Of a DNA stretch of 64,000 bases, positions 1-12,448 are shown piece by piece. The notes under the pieces are model-generated. The model was not told where the DNA came from, did no database searches, and saw nothing but the letters and a program-made list of their open reading frames with translations. The position numbers and the translations under genes are program-made. How positions within the stretch are numbered: position 1 is the stretch's first letter; every line of letters starts with the position of its first letter. The stretch is taken from positions 124,001 to 188,000 of the forward strand of contig JAHWDD010000012.1 in NCBI GenBank assembly GCA_023897205.1, read 5' to 3'. This DNA is from Exophiala sp. HKRS030 (taxonomy: Eukaryota; Ascomycota; Eurotiomycetes; Chaetothyriales; Herpotrichiellaceae).

Positions 1-400
1 AGGCCATCTACAATTGAACTTGTACAAGGAAGGGGAGCTGATTGACCTTACCGATAAGACCGATACCGTCGTTCTCGTTGCACTTGTCACATCGTTCTAG
101 AGCGGCGACGGCCTTCGCGATGGCCTCCTGAGCGCCAGATGCAGACTTGAATGCCGGTTCGCGAACCTCGACCACCGCAAACCCTTCCTCCGCCCACTTG
201 AGGAGAGGCGGAGGTGTTTGGTTGACGCAGACGGTGCCGCCTTCAGGATAAGTTGGGGTGTTTTGAGGAAGAACGAGAATTAGACCTGGACCCTTGCCTC
301 GTCGTGAGAGCGGTGGTAAGAGCGAGATGTGTTCGCCGACTTTACTGAGTTCGGCGGTGGGTAGTGTCACTGGCGGCTCCATTTCTGCTGGTCCAGCCAT
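1..400 (-). CDS. Dienelactone-hydrolase-like protein, N-terminal part (cut by window edge)
   Basis: The first exon of a minus-strand gene starts at the ATG at 400 and probably ends at 52, where a donor reading GTAAGG begins; the rest lies outside the window. About 116 residues are visible. They contain a hydrophobic strand-like segment (GLILVLPQNTP), a TPPPLLKWAEEGFAVVEV segment and an Ala-rich helix. This order resembles the N-terminal part of fungal dienelactone-hydrolase-like alpha/beta hydrolases, in which the catalytic Cys/Asp/His come later, so no active-site residue can be checked here. The family call rests on general resemblance. An uncharacterised alpha/beta hydrolase is the main alternative. 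It is head-to-head with the helicase gene at 1047. Confidence 0.5.
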
Positions 401-1046
401 GATGTGGGATTGAACTTGTGAGTTCTCTGACTTTTGGTGACAGGGTTGGGTTGTGAATAATATAGATACGAAGGAGATAATCGGCCTTTTGAAGGCTCGG
501 TCGTAGGATGAAAAGGCTCAGTGATAGACAGAAAGAGAGGGTCTTACTTGGGTAGTGCTCACACCACCACGTCTTCGTAAGAGAGGTGTCCAAAGTCAGA
601 GTGTGTACGGTAACCCGGGTTTGATTAAAGTATTTGTCGTTCGTTGGGTATTACCGTAAATTTGATTGGAGAAAGAGGTGTTGTGAGCAGTTAGTGGCCG
701 TACTTTATGGATTGAACAGACTTTGTTATATGCATATGCATACTCTATCAGTGCTGTTCTGTGTTGGTCAGTGCCTTATCCGTTAGGTTTCCACGGTGCG
801 CGGCCCGCTTCGATATACCACAGATGAACGCCGTATCTCGGATTGAATGATGAGGGTCGAGATCCATATGCCTCGGCTGAGTTGCCCTTAATAGTTGGGG
901 AGAGGCTAGGTACAAATGAGGTTAGCCGCCCATCTGTTATCACCGCATAAGGCCGAAGCGCAGAAAAAAAGTTGCAAACCAGACACAGACACAGACCTCG
1001 CCAACTACCCACCACCACTACCCATCTCACTCTCACAGCAGCAGCA
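401..1046. other. Head-to-head intergenic region
   Basis: This 646-bp stretch separates the divergent hydrolase-like and HAS1 genes and must carry both promoters. I see no conserved protein segment. The short open frames here lack support and overlap the probable 5' leaders. An Ala/CAG-rich stretch (CAGCAGCAGCA) directly precedes the HAS1 start codon. Confidence 0.6.
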
Positions 1047-3036
1047 ATGGATCTCCACGGAGATAAGTCGAAGAAGCGCAAGAGGAAGCACGCGAAATTG
1101 GCAACTGCATCGGCAGAGTCTGCAGCCACAGCGCCATCAACAGCCCTGAAAAAATCCCATCCTCCTACAGACCAATCCAGAGAAAAGAGCAAAAAGAGAA
1201 GGAAGACATCACACACCAGCGATGATGAGTCAGATGATGATATTGAGGAAGAGCCGTTAGGACAAGAAGTGCCGGTGTCAGCAAGTGGCCCCAATGGCAC
1301 AGAAGGAGAGAACGACGCCGCCCCAAGCGACGACGACAATGCTGGTTCTGAACTCGAAGAAACAGTTAACACCATCAACGGAAACGCCGAAATCACTTCT
1401 GCAGAATCAGATCTCCCAACCGACACAGTCCCCTCCCTCCCTGGTACAGATGTCACGCCGCAACAGTTCAGCGACCTCTCTCTGTCCGAGCGCACCATGG
1501 AAGCCTTGGCTGACATGAATTTCACCAATATGACTGAAATCCAACGACGGGGCATCCCGCCTTTGCTCGCCGGTCGTGATGTTCTGGGTGCCGCCAAAAC
1601 TGGTTCAGGAAAAACATTGGCTTTCCTCATTCCCGCAATCGAGATGCTACACGCTCTTCGTTTCAAGCCTCGCAACGGCACCGGTGTCATTGTCGTCAGT
1701 CCCACCCGCGAATTGGCCCTCCAGATATTCGGCGTCGCACGAGAACTCATGGCCCATCACACTCAGACCTTTGGCATCGTGATTGGTGGAGCCAATAAGC
1801 CCGCTGAAGCAGACAAATTGACCAAGGGTGTCAACCTCCTCATCGCGACCCCCGGACGTCTTCTAGATCATCTGCAGACCACAAAGGGCTTCGTGTACAA
1901 GAATCTGAAAGCGCTCGTCATCGATGAGGCAGATCGTATCTTGGAAGTCGGGTTCGAAGATGAAATGCGCCAGATCGTCAAGATTTTGCCCAAGGAAAAC
2001 AGACAGACGATGCTGTTCTCCGCGACACAGACAACCAAAGTCGAGGACCTCGCACGTATCTCTCTGCGTCCGGGCCCGTTGTACATCAACGTCGACCATA
2101 CGAAGGAACACAGCACCGTCGAGGGTCTCGAGCAGGGCTACGTGATCTGCGACAGCGACAAACGGTTCTTGTTGCTTTTCAGCTTTCTGAAACGCAACTT
2201 GAAGAAAAAGGTCATTGTCTTCATGTCTAGCTGCAACTGCGTCAAGTACTATTCCGAACTGTTCAACTACATCGACTTGCCCGTTCTCGAACTCCACGGA
2301 AACTTGAAACAGCAGAAACGTAGCAACACCTTCTTCGAGTTCTGCAACGCAAAGGTCGGCACGATGGTGTGCACCGACGTCGCCGCAAGAGGTCTCGACA
2401 TCCCTTCGGTTGACTGGATCGTGCAATTCGACCCACCCGACGATCCGAGAGATTACATTCACCGTGTGGGACGGACAGCACGAGGCTCAAACGGCAAGGG
2501 TCGCAGTCTCATGTTCCTGCAGCCCAGCGAGGTTGGGTTCCTCAGCCACCTGAAAGAGGCGAGGGTCCCCGTCGTCGAATTCGATTTCCCCGCGAAAAAA
2601 TTGTTGAACATTCAAAGTCAATTGGAAAAGTTGATCACCCAAAACTATTATCTGAACAAGGTAAGTCGTCGAGCCCACACATGCACATTCATATCGCTTC
2701 CACTCCCCCTTTTCCTTTGTACTTTTGACGCGCTCAAATTTTGCCAACTCGGCGACTAACCTTTCTCTTTTCGCTTTCCAGTCCGCAAAAGACGGCTACA
2801 GGTCATACCTCCAGGCTTATGCGTCGCATAGTCTGCGGTCCGTCTTTGACGTCAACAAGCTCGACCTGGTCAAGGTGGCCAAGAGCTTTGGGTTCGCCAC
2901 ACCGCCCAGGGTGGACATCCAGCTCGGCTCGAGCATGCAGAGGGACAAGAAGCACGCTGGCCGGAGATCGTTCGGGAGCCAACCCAGGCAGAACGGCCAC
3001 GGTCTGAAATTCAAAAGGAGAAACGGCGGTGATTGA
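1047..3036 (+). CDS. HAS1: DEAD-box ATP-dependent RNA helicase HAS1 (DDX18 orthologue)
   Basis: Two exons (1047..2660, 2782..3036) encode 622 residues. HAS1/DDX18 unwinds RNA in 60S and 40S ribosomal subunit assembly in the nucleolus. The first ~150 residues are Lys-rich then acidic, as usual in this family. The core follows in order: Q motif ([14 protein letters not shown]), Walker A (AAKTGSGKT), [13 protein letters not shown], the DEAD box (VIDEADR), SAT (LFSATQ), then the second RecA domain with ARGLDIP and HRVGRTAR. The C-terminal exon carries the DUF4217-like segment ([21 protein letters not shown]) and a basic tail. The start at 1047 was chosen because an upstream in-frame extension has no ATG. 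The 121-bp intron (GTAAGT...TTCCAG) falls between NYYLNK and SAKDGYR, restoring the family sequence exactly. Confidence 0.97.
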
Positions 3037-3416
3037 TTTAGTTGGTTGGTGAACTTGAAACGAGGCACGGATTGGGTCATTGGGCAGATTGAGTAATGGG
3101 CGTTCCCTGTAGCGACCGGTTCTAAAAAGCTCTCGCATGGCATGTCAGGTTCATTCATGAAATGTTTCAACGTCAGTTCAAATCGCTAGGTATCTTATTA
3201 TGCTTCTTCATGCTGCTACTTACCAAGGAACGGGCTTGATTTTGATCGTATGCAGATACAGGAAAGAAGAAATCTCGAACAAGCTCTTCGTTATATTTTG
3301 TGATAATCCAAGAATTTGTAGTTCTTTTTGCTCAACAACACATCGCTAGCTGGCTTTCTTTGACCCAAATCGAAAAGCTTCAAGCTTACAAAGGAAAAGA
3401 GAGTTGTGCCCATAGT
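3037..3416. other. Tail-to-tail intergenic region
   Basis: 380 bp between the convergent ends of HAS1 and the MAP kinase. It should hold both 3' UTRs and polyadenylation signals. Short frames here are not protein-like. No other element seen. Confidence 0.6.
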
Positions 3417-4867
<1,451 letters not shown>

Positions 4868-5880
4868 GATTGCTGATGAATGGCTTTGCGCGAAAGGGTC
4901 GCGATGGGATGAAAGGGAGAGATTTGGGAGAAGGTCAGGTCTGGGAGCACGAGAGGACCCGGCCGGATTGATATGTGACAAAGACGGAGTAATTTCCTGA
5001 CGGTTGTCGAATCTTGAAGTGTGTGCGGCTGAGGAATAGGGTTGGGCTGGTGCTGACGCTGAATACAACCTGTGTTACGGCGAGCGAACAATCGCAGGTC
5101 GGAGGTGGGGGCCACTTGGAGACACAGGGAAAAGACGGGATGTAAGACGTGGCCAGTAAGGTCCCAAATAGAGGATAATGCGTAGACTGGAGATGAATAC
5201 AAGAACTGCGATGTGTGGGATATATTGTGTGATTTCCAAAGGGGTTTCAATAACCGCCTCCGGTGATTTCCTGGCGCTTGTGGTGGGTGCGCAAGGTGTT
5301 TAGCAGAACAGGAGGGGCAGGAGAAACACGATACAAAGGCTGAAGCAGAGGAAAGAGTACGGAGTATCCGTACGGTGACCTCAGAGACCAAAGGTCCAAA
5401 GACTCCGCCGTAGCCAGAATGAGGGGGAACAGACGATAAGCCAATGATAAATCCCCATGTCGCCAAGCAACCAAAGGCCCGGAGCGCACGTGTGGTGACG
5501 TGTGCAGCGCCCTCCAAAGCACCCATGAGCGAAGAAGCTACTGAGGGAGATTTTATTATTAGCAACTGAAGACACTTTCTTGATTGATTGATGGCTCGTT
5601 TGATGGCTTGATCGATTGACTGATCGATGCCAGAGTGGAATTTCTACGCAAATCTCAGTCAATTGTTTCACTCGCGGAACCTCATTCTTGCAGCGGGCGC
5701 TCCGCAACCTGGCTACTGATGACCAATCTGGATGCATGCATGTTGATGTAGGCCCGTCTAAGAGGGCCGGTTTTGAGGTTGGTGTGAAACCAGTAACTGT
5801 AGATTGATATCCACCAGGCCACATTCCTAGTGCCATATTAAAACGACAAAGTGCCTTGCGCAACCCACATTGTCGACATC
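4868..5880. other. Divergent intergenic region between MAP kinase and OTU gene
   Basis: About 1 kb, presumably the promoters of both neighbours. It carries a GATTGATTGATGG-type string of TGAT/GATC repeats near 5578-5628 and the palindrome listed at 5357. Long frames here are antisense or chance frames without recognisable domains. Confidence 0.6.
5357..5373. promoter_or_regulatory. Inverted repeat with CGG-N5-CCG core
   Basis: GTACGGA-GTA-TCCGTAC is a perfect 7-bp inverted repeat. Its centre, CGG-AGTAT-CCG (5360..5370), has the form bound by Zn2Cys6 dimers. It lies about 490 bp upstream of the MAP kinase start and 510 bp upstream of the OTU gene. Function is inferred from form only. Confidence 0.35.
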
Positions 5881-6774
5881 ATGGAAGAGCTCTTGACAAA
5901 ACACCGTAAAGAAAAACGGGATCTGCAAGCTAGAATCACTCAGAAGAAGAAAAATGCTACCAAGAAAACGAGGAAAGGAGTCAATGACGAATGTGAACGA
6001 TTGGAGAGAGAGTTGGCCGAAAACCAGCAGGCCGAGATCGATGCTTTGGAACCCAGAGACGAGCAGTTAGAGTTGGCTGTTGACGACCTGACGCTCGAGG
6101 GGCCTGTCAAAGAGGACGCTACTGTGACCGAGTCTGATGGACCCGAGACAATCTCAGACATAGCCAACAGTTCTCCCTCTGTTGGGCAGTCACGACAAAA
6201 GAAACCAAACCGACAAAAAGCAAGACTGGCGCGAAGAGCGGCCGAGCAGGAGGCTCAAGCTGCTGCGGCCGCAGAAGAAGCGCAAAATATGCCTGACCGA
6301 CGAGAACAGGAAATGGCGGCAATGAAGAAACAAATGGATGCCAGGGGTCTGGTGGAAACTATGATCCGTCCTGATGGACATTGTCTCTTCTCCGCGTGTG
6401 CGCACAGTATGCCGGCGGACCAAATCGCAAAGTCAGGGCCGAAACAAGAACCTTACCAGAACGTAAGATACGCGGCGGCAGAGTTCATGAAGGCACACCC
6501 CGACGACTTTGCGGCGTTTATGGAAGAACCACTCGACTCGTACGTGGCGCGGATAAGAGATAGTGCTGAATGGGGAGGCGAACTCGAGTTACAGGCAATT
6601 GCACGAGCATACAACATCAACATCAACGTGGTGCGAGCCGATGGCCGCGTTGAGAAGATCGGCTCAGGATCTGACAAAACGGACGATTCAACCGACGTGT
6701 GGCTCGCATACTATCAACACAGTTTTGGCCTCGGTGAACATTACAACGCTCTCAAAAAGACCGATGCAGCTTAG
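5881..6774 (+). CDS. OTU2: OTU-domain deubiquitinase (Otu2/OTUD6 type)
   Basis: A single exon encodes 297 residues. OTU2/OTUD6 proteins are cysteine proteases that remove ubiquitin and act with ribosomes and translation factors. The N-terminal half is a charged coiled coil (MEELLTKHRKEKRDLQARI onward), as in OTUD6. The OTU domain starts near residue 160: RPDGHCLFSA holds the catalytic Asp-Gly-His-Cys stretch, and GEHYNAL near the C-terminus holds the catalytic His. WGGELELQAIARAYNI is the typical middle segment. The ATG at 5881 was preferred to one at 5851 because family members begin with the coiled coil. The gene ends 74 bp before the convergent methyltransferase. Confidence 0.93.
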   Translation: MEELLTKHRKEKRDLQARITQKKKNATKKTRKGVNDECERLERELAENQQAEIDALEPRDEQLELAVDDLTLEGPVKEDATVTESDGPETISDIANSSPSVGQSRQKKPNRQKARLARRAAEQEAQAAAAAEEAQNMPDRREQEMAAMKKQMDARGLVETMIRPDGHCLFSACAHSMPADQIAKSGPKQEPYQNVRYAAAEFMKAHPDDFAAFMEEPLDSYVARIRDSAEWGGELELQAIARAYNININVVRADGRVEKIGSGSDKTDDSTDVWLAYYQHSFGLGEHYNALKKTDAA

Positions 6775-6848
6775 GATCGTCAAAGGTGTGGCATTGGAAG
6801 ATCGGAACGACTGTTAACATGTTGGGACACGCCTCTCCCCTCTGCCTA

Positions 6849-7798
6849 TCATCGATGTCTCCAGACCGAGATCCAATCTTGCACGTTACCCTCCGTGTCT
6901 TTGCCTATTTGGTGCGTATCAGCAGGGTGCCAGTGGCCCACTCGCTCAAGACCTCCTGGACTCGATGGTGCCAATGGGTTCATCATGACGTTGCCCTCTG
7001 CGTCATACTTGACTTCCTCCCCTGGATGACTCAAGTGCTCGAGGTACGCCTTTGGAGGAGACGCAAAAGGAGGGCCGCCCGCTTGAGCAGGCTTGTTGGT
7101 GGGAAATTCCAAACAAACCAGATTAGCTTGAGGATCAGGACGCAGAAGTTGCGACATCCTCTTGGCCCAAGCTGATCTCATGGGTGGTTGCATCGCGCAG
7201 AAGAACTAGAAATTAGATGTGAGCAGCTGATACCTGGTTGCCACTTCGTCGAATTTAACAAGCCAAATGCCAATCCACTTACAGTATAGTCATAGATCAA
7301 ATCGAACTTGGTATCTTTGTCCAGTCCTACCTTCTCGAGCCATTCATCGGCATAAAAGTCACCCTGAACGAACCGAGCACTTCCCTTGCCCACCTTTTCG
7401 TCCTTGAGCGGGTAGTCCTTCTCATGATCTTTCAGGTATTCTTCGCAAGCCTTCAAGGCATTTGTAGCGTACTCCAGGCCAATCGCGTCATAACCGAAGC
7501 TTTGCAGAAGCAACACATCAACACCCCGACCGCAACCAGGTACCAATGCACGCTTCCGACGCGTCTTTCCGTCCTCCTCGATCATTGCGTGACCAATCAC
7601 ATCTGTGTGGTTGGATAATGTGTCTGTCAACGCAGGAGACGGATTTCCACGGTCCCATGGTAGAAAGTCGCCCTTTGACCAGAGATGGTCCCAGCCTTCC
7701 GCATACTTGGCCCCTTGGTACGTAGAGAAGTGGGTTTGAAGTGCAGCTCGAGCTTCCTCGAGCGGGACATCTCGACGGCCGCCAACCGGTAGAGACAT
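6849..7798 (-). CDS. Thiol/thiopurine S-methyltransferase family protein
   Basis: Two exons (7283..7798, 6849..7205) encode 290 residues, joined by a 77-bp phase-0 intron (GTAAGT...CTAG). TPMT-family enzymes transfer methyl from S-adenosylmethionine to thiols, thiocyanate or halides. The SAM site is visible as RALVPGCGRGVDVLLL, followed by FGYDAIGLEYATNA and FVQGDFY. WSKGDFLPWDRGNPSPAL near residue 50 is the family's substrate-lid motif. The exon junction restores DLIYDYT-FFCAMQP, the expected strand and loop. The ATG at 7798 was chosen because the frame upstream is not protein-like. A role in detoxifying sulfide, iodide or small thiols is inferred from the family. Confidence 0.9.
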
Positions 7799-9153
7799 TG
7801 TGGATGTTGATTGCGCACAGGGTTGTACGGTTGTCTGCAGGTGCTGGTGCCGAGTGTGAAGCTGGGGATCAGTTGGGATTCTGAGTGTGTGTTGAAAATG
7901 CAATGGATGAATTCTTGTCAGTGGACCCAAGAGTAGCACTGGACGAGTTTTCCGAGCTCTTTGACAACCGAGAATCGTGTGTGTGACAACCCCGTTGCCT
8001 GCAATACTCATGAGATGATATTTGATCAGCGCCGACTTGACCTGGGAAACAGCAGCGCCGCTTCAAACAATGGAAAAGGTTAGTGATATGCTGGACGTTA
8101 GGGTTGTCAGTTTACAAGGTGCTTCGACGATGTTCTCTCTGGTCTTTCCCCGCAATACAAGCATCTTGTGAAACATTCAGTAATTGGTCCGATCGACTTT
8201 GACTGCCAGAGGACAACCATATCGGTCTGAATATGGTGCCTTCAGGAATATCATGACCATGTCAACAGCGTTACACGCATTGTTTAAACAGCTGTCGATA
8301 TCAAGCAAATCCCATTGAAGCCGCAGCTGGCAAGAAATAACTCGTAACAAGGTCGATGAAAGGGCTGCGGCTATATCCTATCTCTTTCGGCACTGTAACC
8401 CGGATTTCAACGCAGAGCAAGATTAAAGCCTCACTCCACGGCCATTGTCGCCTGCGGATATCTTGGTGTCGATTGAGGACAACATGCGCCCTATGACCGA
8501 CGCGTCACCATCAGCAGAGGACCGACTCAACGAGTTGCTGTTGAGGACGAGTCAAAGGCATATGCAGTCTAGATGCTGGTACCCACGGTCGATGCTATTC
8601 AGACCGAGGTCCGGAGTATTGAAAATACTCGTATTCGTACTTGGAGTCGAGTTCTTTCGTACACCAGCGGCTCTCCGACGCTCGCTCTCATCTTCCTCCA
8701 ATGATCCCCAGGCTTGCGGCAAAGACGGCACGATTTCCTCTCTTCAGATTCAATCTTTTTGAACTTCGACTCGGTAAATGTGTGCTTTGACCCCGCCATT
8801 TTCCCTCCGTCATTGGTCCTCTGTTTGTTGCGCCAGATACGGTGGGGATGTACTCCGTACATGGCCTGCTACTTGTCTGTAGCCAGCATGTCTCGCATGC
8901 CGACACGCCCTTAATGGCCTACGACTGCAGTCTTCCTTTATTTCTTCAATTTTGACCACACATGAAGACGTGCAGCTGTACTGGAGGCTACTGATGAACG
9001 CTGAAACATGCCTATGACTACCATATAACCGTGCTCACTCTCTTTGCCTTTCCCTCTCATTCAATCCAGCATATATAGGAGGGATGACTCGGACAAACGA
9101 TAGCAATCACCGCGATCCTACCTTTGCATTTGAGCGCACTTTGAGACCTACAT
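7799..9153. other. Intergenic region, divergent promoters
   Basis: 1.35 kb between the methyltransferase and the MFS gene. A minus-strand frame starting with ATG at 8799 (MAGSKHTFTESKF, later CRLCRKPGDH) is mildly protein-like but short and unsupported. Nothing else recognised apart from the TATA-like box at 9071. Confidence 0.5.
9071..9077 (+). promoter_or_regulatory. TATA-like box of the MFS gene
   Basis: ATATATA at 9071..9077 lies 77 bp upstream of the ATG at 9154, a reasonable position for a fungal core promoter. The call rests on sequence and position alone. Confidence 0.4.
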
Positions 9154-11044
9154 ATGGCTGCCAACAGCCCCGAGAAGATTTCAGCTTTGCTACAGACGTC
9201 AGCCAATCCAGGCACACCGGAGTATAATGGAAAAGAGGCTGGAAAGGAATACGATGTACCGTCCGACGTGAGGTCGGTACACACGACTCATTCAACGGCT
9301 CCAAGCGAACAATCAACAGTCGGAGAAAGTCAGGATATTGAAATCGCAGATGATGTCTTACAAAGGACCATCACCCCGAAAAGTCCTCTCGTCAAGGTCC
9401 CTCGGTCGAAACGACGGGGGCTTTTTTCGCGGTTCGCCATTGTCGCCGAAGTCACCCAGCCGTTCGACTACAAGGATTCGACGAAATGGTTCATCACTTT
9501 CATTGTCGCAGTTGCGGCCGCAGCTGCCCCCATCGGAAGTTCTATCATTTTGCGTAAGCTTGTTCCTCTGGTAAGGTGTCCCTTGCACTGCTGACTGGTC
9601 CGACTAGCAACTCTTGAAGACGTTGCTAAAGATCTCCATTCGACGCCTACCACGACTAACTTATCCGTCGCTCTGTACATGCTCAGTATGGCCATTTTCC
9701 CGCTCTGGTGGTCGATGTTCTCGGAGTTATTTGGACGGCGGTCAGTTTATATCGTCTCTTTTGCGCTTTTCGTTCTCTTTGCTGTTATTAGTGCCGAATC
9801 TCAGTCGATAGGAATGTTAGTTGGTATGCGCATGCTTTCCGGAGGAGCTGCTGCTTCTGTCCAAGCCGTAGGTGCAGGAACCATCGCCGACATTTGGGAG
9901 TCGAGAGAAAGGGGACGAGCCATGGGCACGTTCTATCTGGGCCCTCTTTGCGGTCCCTTGGCGGCACCCATTGTGGGCGGTGTCCTCGGGCAGCATTGGG
10001 ATTGGAGAGCTACTCAATGGGCGCTTGTAATCTACGGGGGTAAGTAGAAGTGCATTGTGACAACAGACAAGAAAGGACTGACATAATCTCTAGTTTTGGC
10101 CTGGGTTTTGCTGTTCTTCGGCCTCCCAGAAACCCTCAGAGCAACGAAGGATATCGTTGACGAAGCCGCAAATGAGACTACCTCGTCTATGAGTGATCGG
10201 TCTGGGGCGCCCTTGAGCCGGACATCGACCCGCGAGGCTGTCCAGCAAAGCAGCCAAAAGTACCTGAAAGTGCTAAAAATGTTGCTCGTTGACCCACTTC
10301 AGGTCATCTTGTACATCAGGTTCATGCCGGTTCTACTGACGGTTTACTATTCGGCCATTACTTTCGGCTCGCTTTACGTGTTGAACATCAGTGTCCAGTA
10401 TACCTTTGAGAGGCCGCCTTATCAATTCTCAACCATTATCATTGGGTTGCTCTACATTCCGAATTCAATTGGGTACATCCTTGCAAGCGTCTTTGGCGGT
10501 AGGTGGATGGACTCCATTATGAAACGGGAGGCGTTGAAGGCACGCCGGATAGACGAGAGAGGCAAACTGATCTTTCATCCGGAGGATCGCATGCGAGAGA
10601 ACGCGTGGCTTGGTGCCCTGCTCTATCCTGTTGCCTTGGTCTGGTACGGCTGGACGGCTGAGAAAGGGGTGCTTTGGATCGTTCCCGTGAGTCACCCTTG
10701 GGAGCGAATGTCATATGCAGGTACAGGGACTGACACGTGGAGTACAGATGATTGCGAACTTCTTCTACGGCGTTGGCTCCATGCTTATTTTTGCCATGTC
10801 GACCACTATGTTGACGGAATTCATGCCACGACGATCATCTTCGGGCGTCGCCTTGAACAATTTTTGCCGAAATATCCTGTCGTGTGTTGGTGCAATCGTT
10901 GGTGCCCCCGTCATCTCGGGCATTGGCAATGGCTGGCTTTTTACTATTTTGGGAATCTGGACACTGTCCAGCGCATCCGTGATATGGGCGATGAAACGAT
11001 TCGGGCCTCGATGGCGAGAGAAAATGGATAGAGAACTCGACTGA
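9154..11044 (+). CDS. MFS transporter, DHA1 drug:H+ antiporter type
   Basis: Four exons (9154..9553, 9608..10039, 10094..10686, 10748..11044) encode 573 residues. A cytoplasmic N-terminus of about 110 residues precedes the membrane domain. The segments visible are PIGSSIILPTLEDVAK after TM1, FSELFGRRSVYIVSF (the loop 2-3 MFS signature), a TM4-5 stretch GGAAASVQAVGAGTIADIW with ESRERGRAMGTFYLGPLCGP, and the second half from exon 3. All three introns (54-60 bp) restore continuous membrane segments. The pattern fits Qdr/Dtr1-like DHA1 multidrug or metabolite exporters of the plasma membrane; the substrate cannot be told. A TATA-like box sits 77 bp upstream. Confidence 0.9.
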
Positions 11045-12301
11045 ACGAATGACGATGATGAATACAATTGTTGTAGACTGCGGTTCTCGGTATGCATTCT
11101 CGGATAGAATAATAGAGTAATGCACGTGATGAAACGCCCTTTGCCGACTGTGAGATCAACGAAGTCCGCTCTGCACGATAAAGGTCAATAACGAATCATA
11201 TAGAAATCTGGTTGAAAGTGAGGCGACGATAGAGATGAACGAAGGGAAGAGAAGAGCCAACGAGATACGAGTACGAGGGACTACGGGGGAGGACTGGGAT
11301 CTATATGCCGTTCCTGCGCTTCGTTCGCCCCTTGTGCCGTCGATTCTGCGCTGGGTCAATCGAGTGAAATCCTCCCAATCTTCTTCAATTTGTTCATGCC
11401 GCGTTTCTTTTTTCGTCGATCAGCCAACGTCTTCTATCACATGCCCTCATGCACTTGCATCGGCTGAACGCGGAATTCGCCCTCTAGTGCTGCTGGGCCT
11501 GGGATGGTGCATTCACTTCCTGTGTCTCCATGAACTCCTCCACGTCGCACCACGAACTGGTCTCAACTGGTCTCACTTGGGGGAATTTGAACGACGGTGA
11601 CTTGGTCATTCGACCAAGCGACCACCGGCTTTTGCTCTTTTGCCTGCATTTCGTCGTCGAATGAAGCCGTGGGATTGTCGTTGGGCATCAACACAAGTGT
11701 CACTTTCGGCCACCCATTCGGGCCAATCAACAATGTACAGCTGCACATTTCGTCCAATTGCGGGCATTCACCCAAGATGATTCCAGTCTCAGTTGCAGTT
11801 GCCTGACCCTGAGTCAGTTTCTATCTTTTTTCGAGCCACGCTACCTCTGCACGCTGTCCGCATTACTTTCGCCAAAGCATCCGGCCCGACACTTGCGCAA
11901 AAGCAACGGCTGGTATGCTACAACGTGGCCCAATTGCAAAATGCTCCATTCCTACGCTTGGAAGGAGAGGCGGGATTTGATGAAAGATGACTCCCAGAGC
12001 AGAAGATCATGCCCGGGCCTCAAGATCTGGCCATTGCTCGACCATCTGGCAACTTTTGCCTCCTTCCAAAGTTCTCAGCCATTGCGAACTCCTTTTGAGC
12101 TTCCTGCGTCGTATCTTCTGCTTGTCTCCCGCTTATGTACCCAAGCGAAACCATCCGATCAGTTGCTGTCACGTCATCGCTGCTTTTCCATTCCTCCGTG
12201 ACACTCGTGATACCGGCCTGAAGGTGTGACAGGAAACACCGACGCTCTGGCCACTCAGAATACCATATAATCCTGCGTCGGCTGTGCCTGTCCCCCCCGT
12301 C
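11045..12301. other. Intergenic region with an unassigned coding-like frame
   Basis: About 1.26 kb. Between 11563 and 11815 the minus strand is open and reads protein-like (CSCTLLIGPNGWPKVTLVLM, then VVAWSNDQVTVVQIPPSE), with a CTGACTCAG acceptor-like string just upstream near 11808. I could not find in-frame partner exons, and the plus strand is also open there. It is left unassigned. Confidence 0.4.
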
Positions 12302-12448
12302 ATGGTCAAAAGCAAGAAAGGCAAAAGAAAGAATAAGTACCAGAATCGACACAACCCTCGGGTCGAAGAACCCAACTCAACTCACAATGGCTCGGCCGTA
12401 CCAATTCCAGTATGCACAGCTTCCTGTGTTTCAATGGAGAACTTTTGA
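12302..12448 (+). promoter_or_regulatory. Upstream ORF overlapping the start of the acidic-protein gene
   Basis: The ATG at 12302 opens a 48-codon frame (MVKSKKGKRKNKYQNRH...), very Lys/Arg-rich, that ends at the TGA at 12446..12448. It passes the main ATG at 12387 in another frame, so ribosomes that begin here would bypass the main start. Whether it lies in the mRNA is unknown because the transcription start is not visible. Confidence 0.4.

Noticed and set aside
776..1750. Minus-strand frame of 324 codons, Ser-rich
   Set aside because: Antisense to the 5' half of HAS1 with no recognisable domain.
8599..8906. Small minus-strand frame with a CRLC motif
   Set aside because: Short, overlapped by another open frame on the same strand, and no second exon with good splice sites was found.
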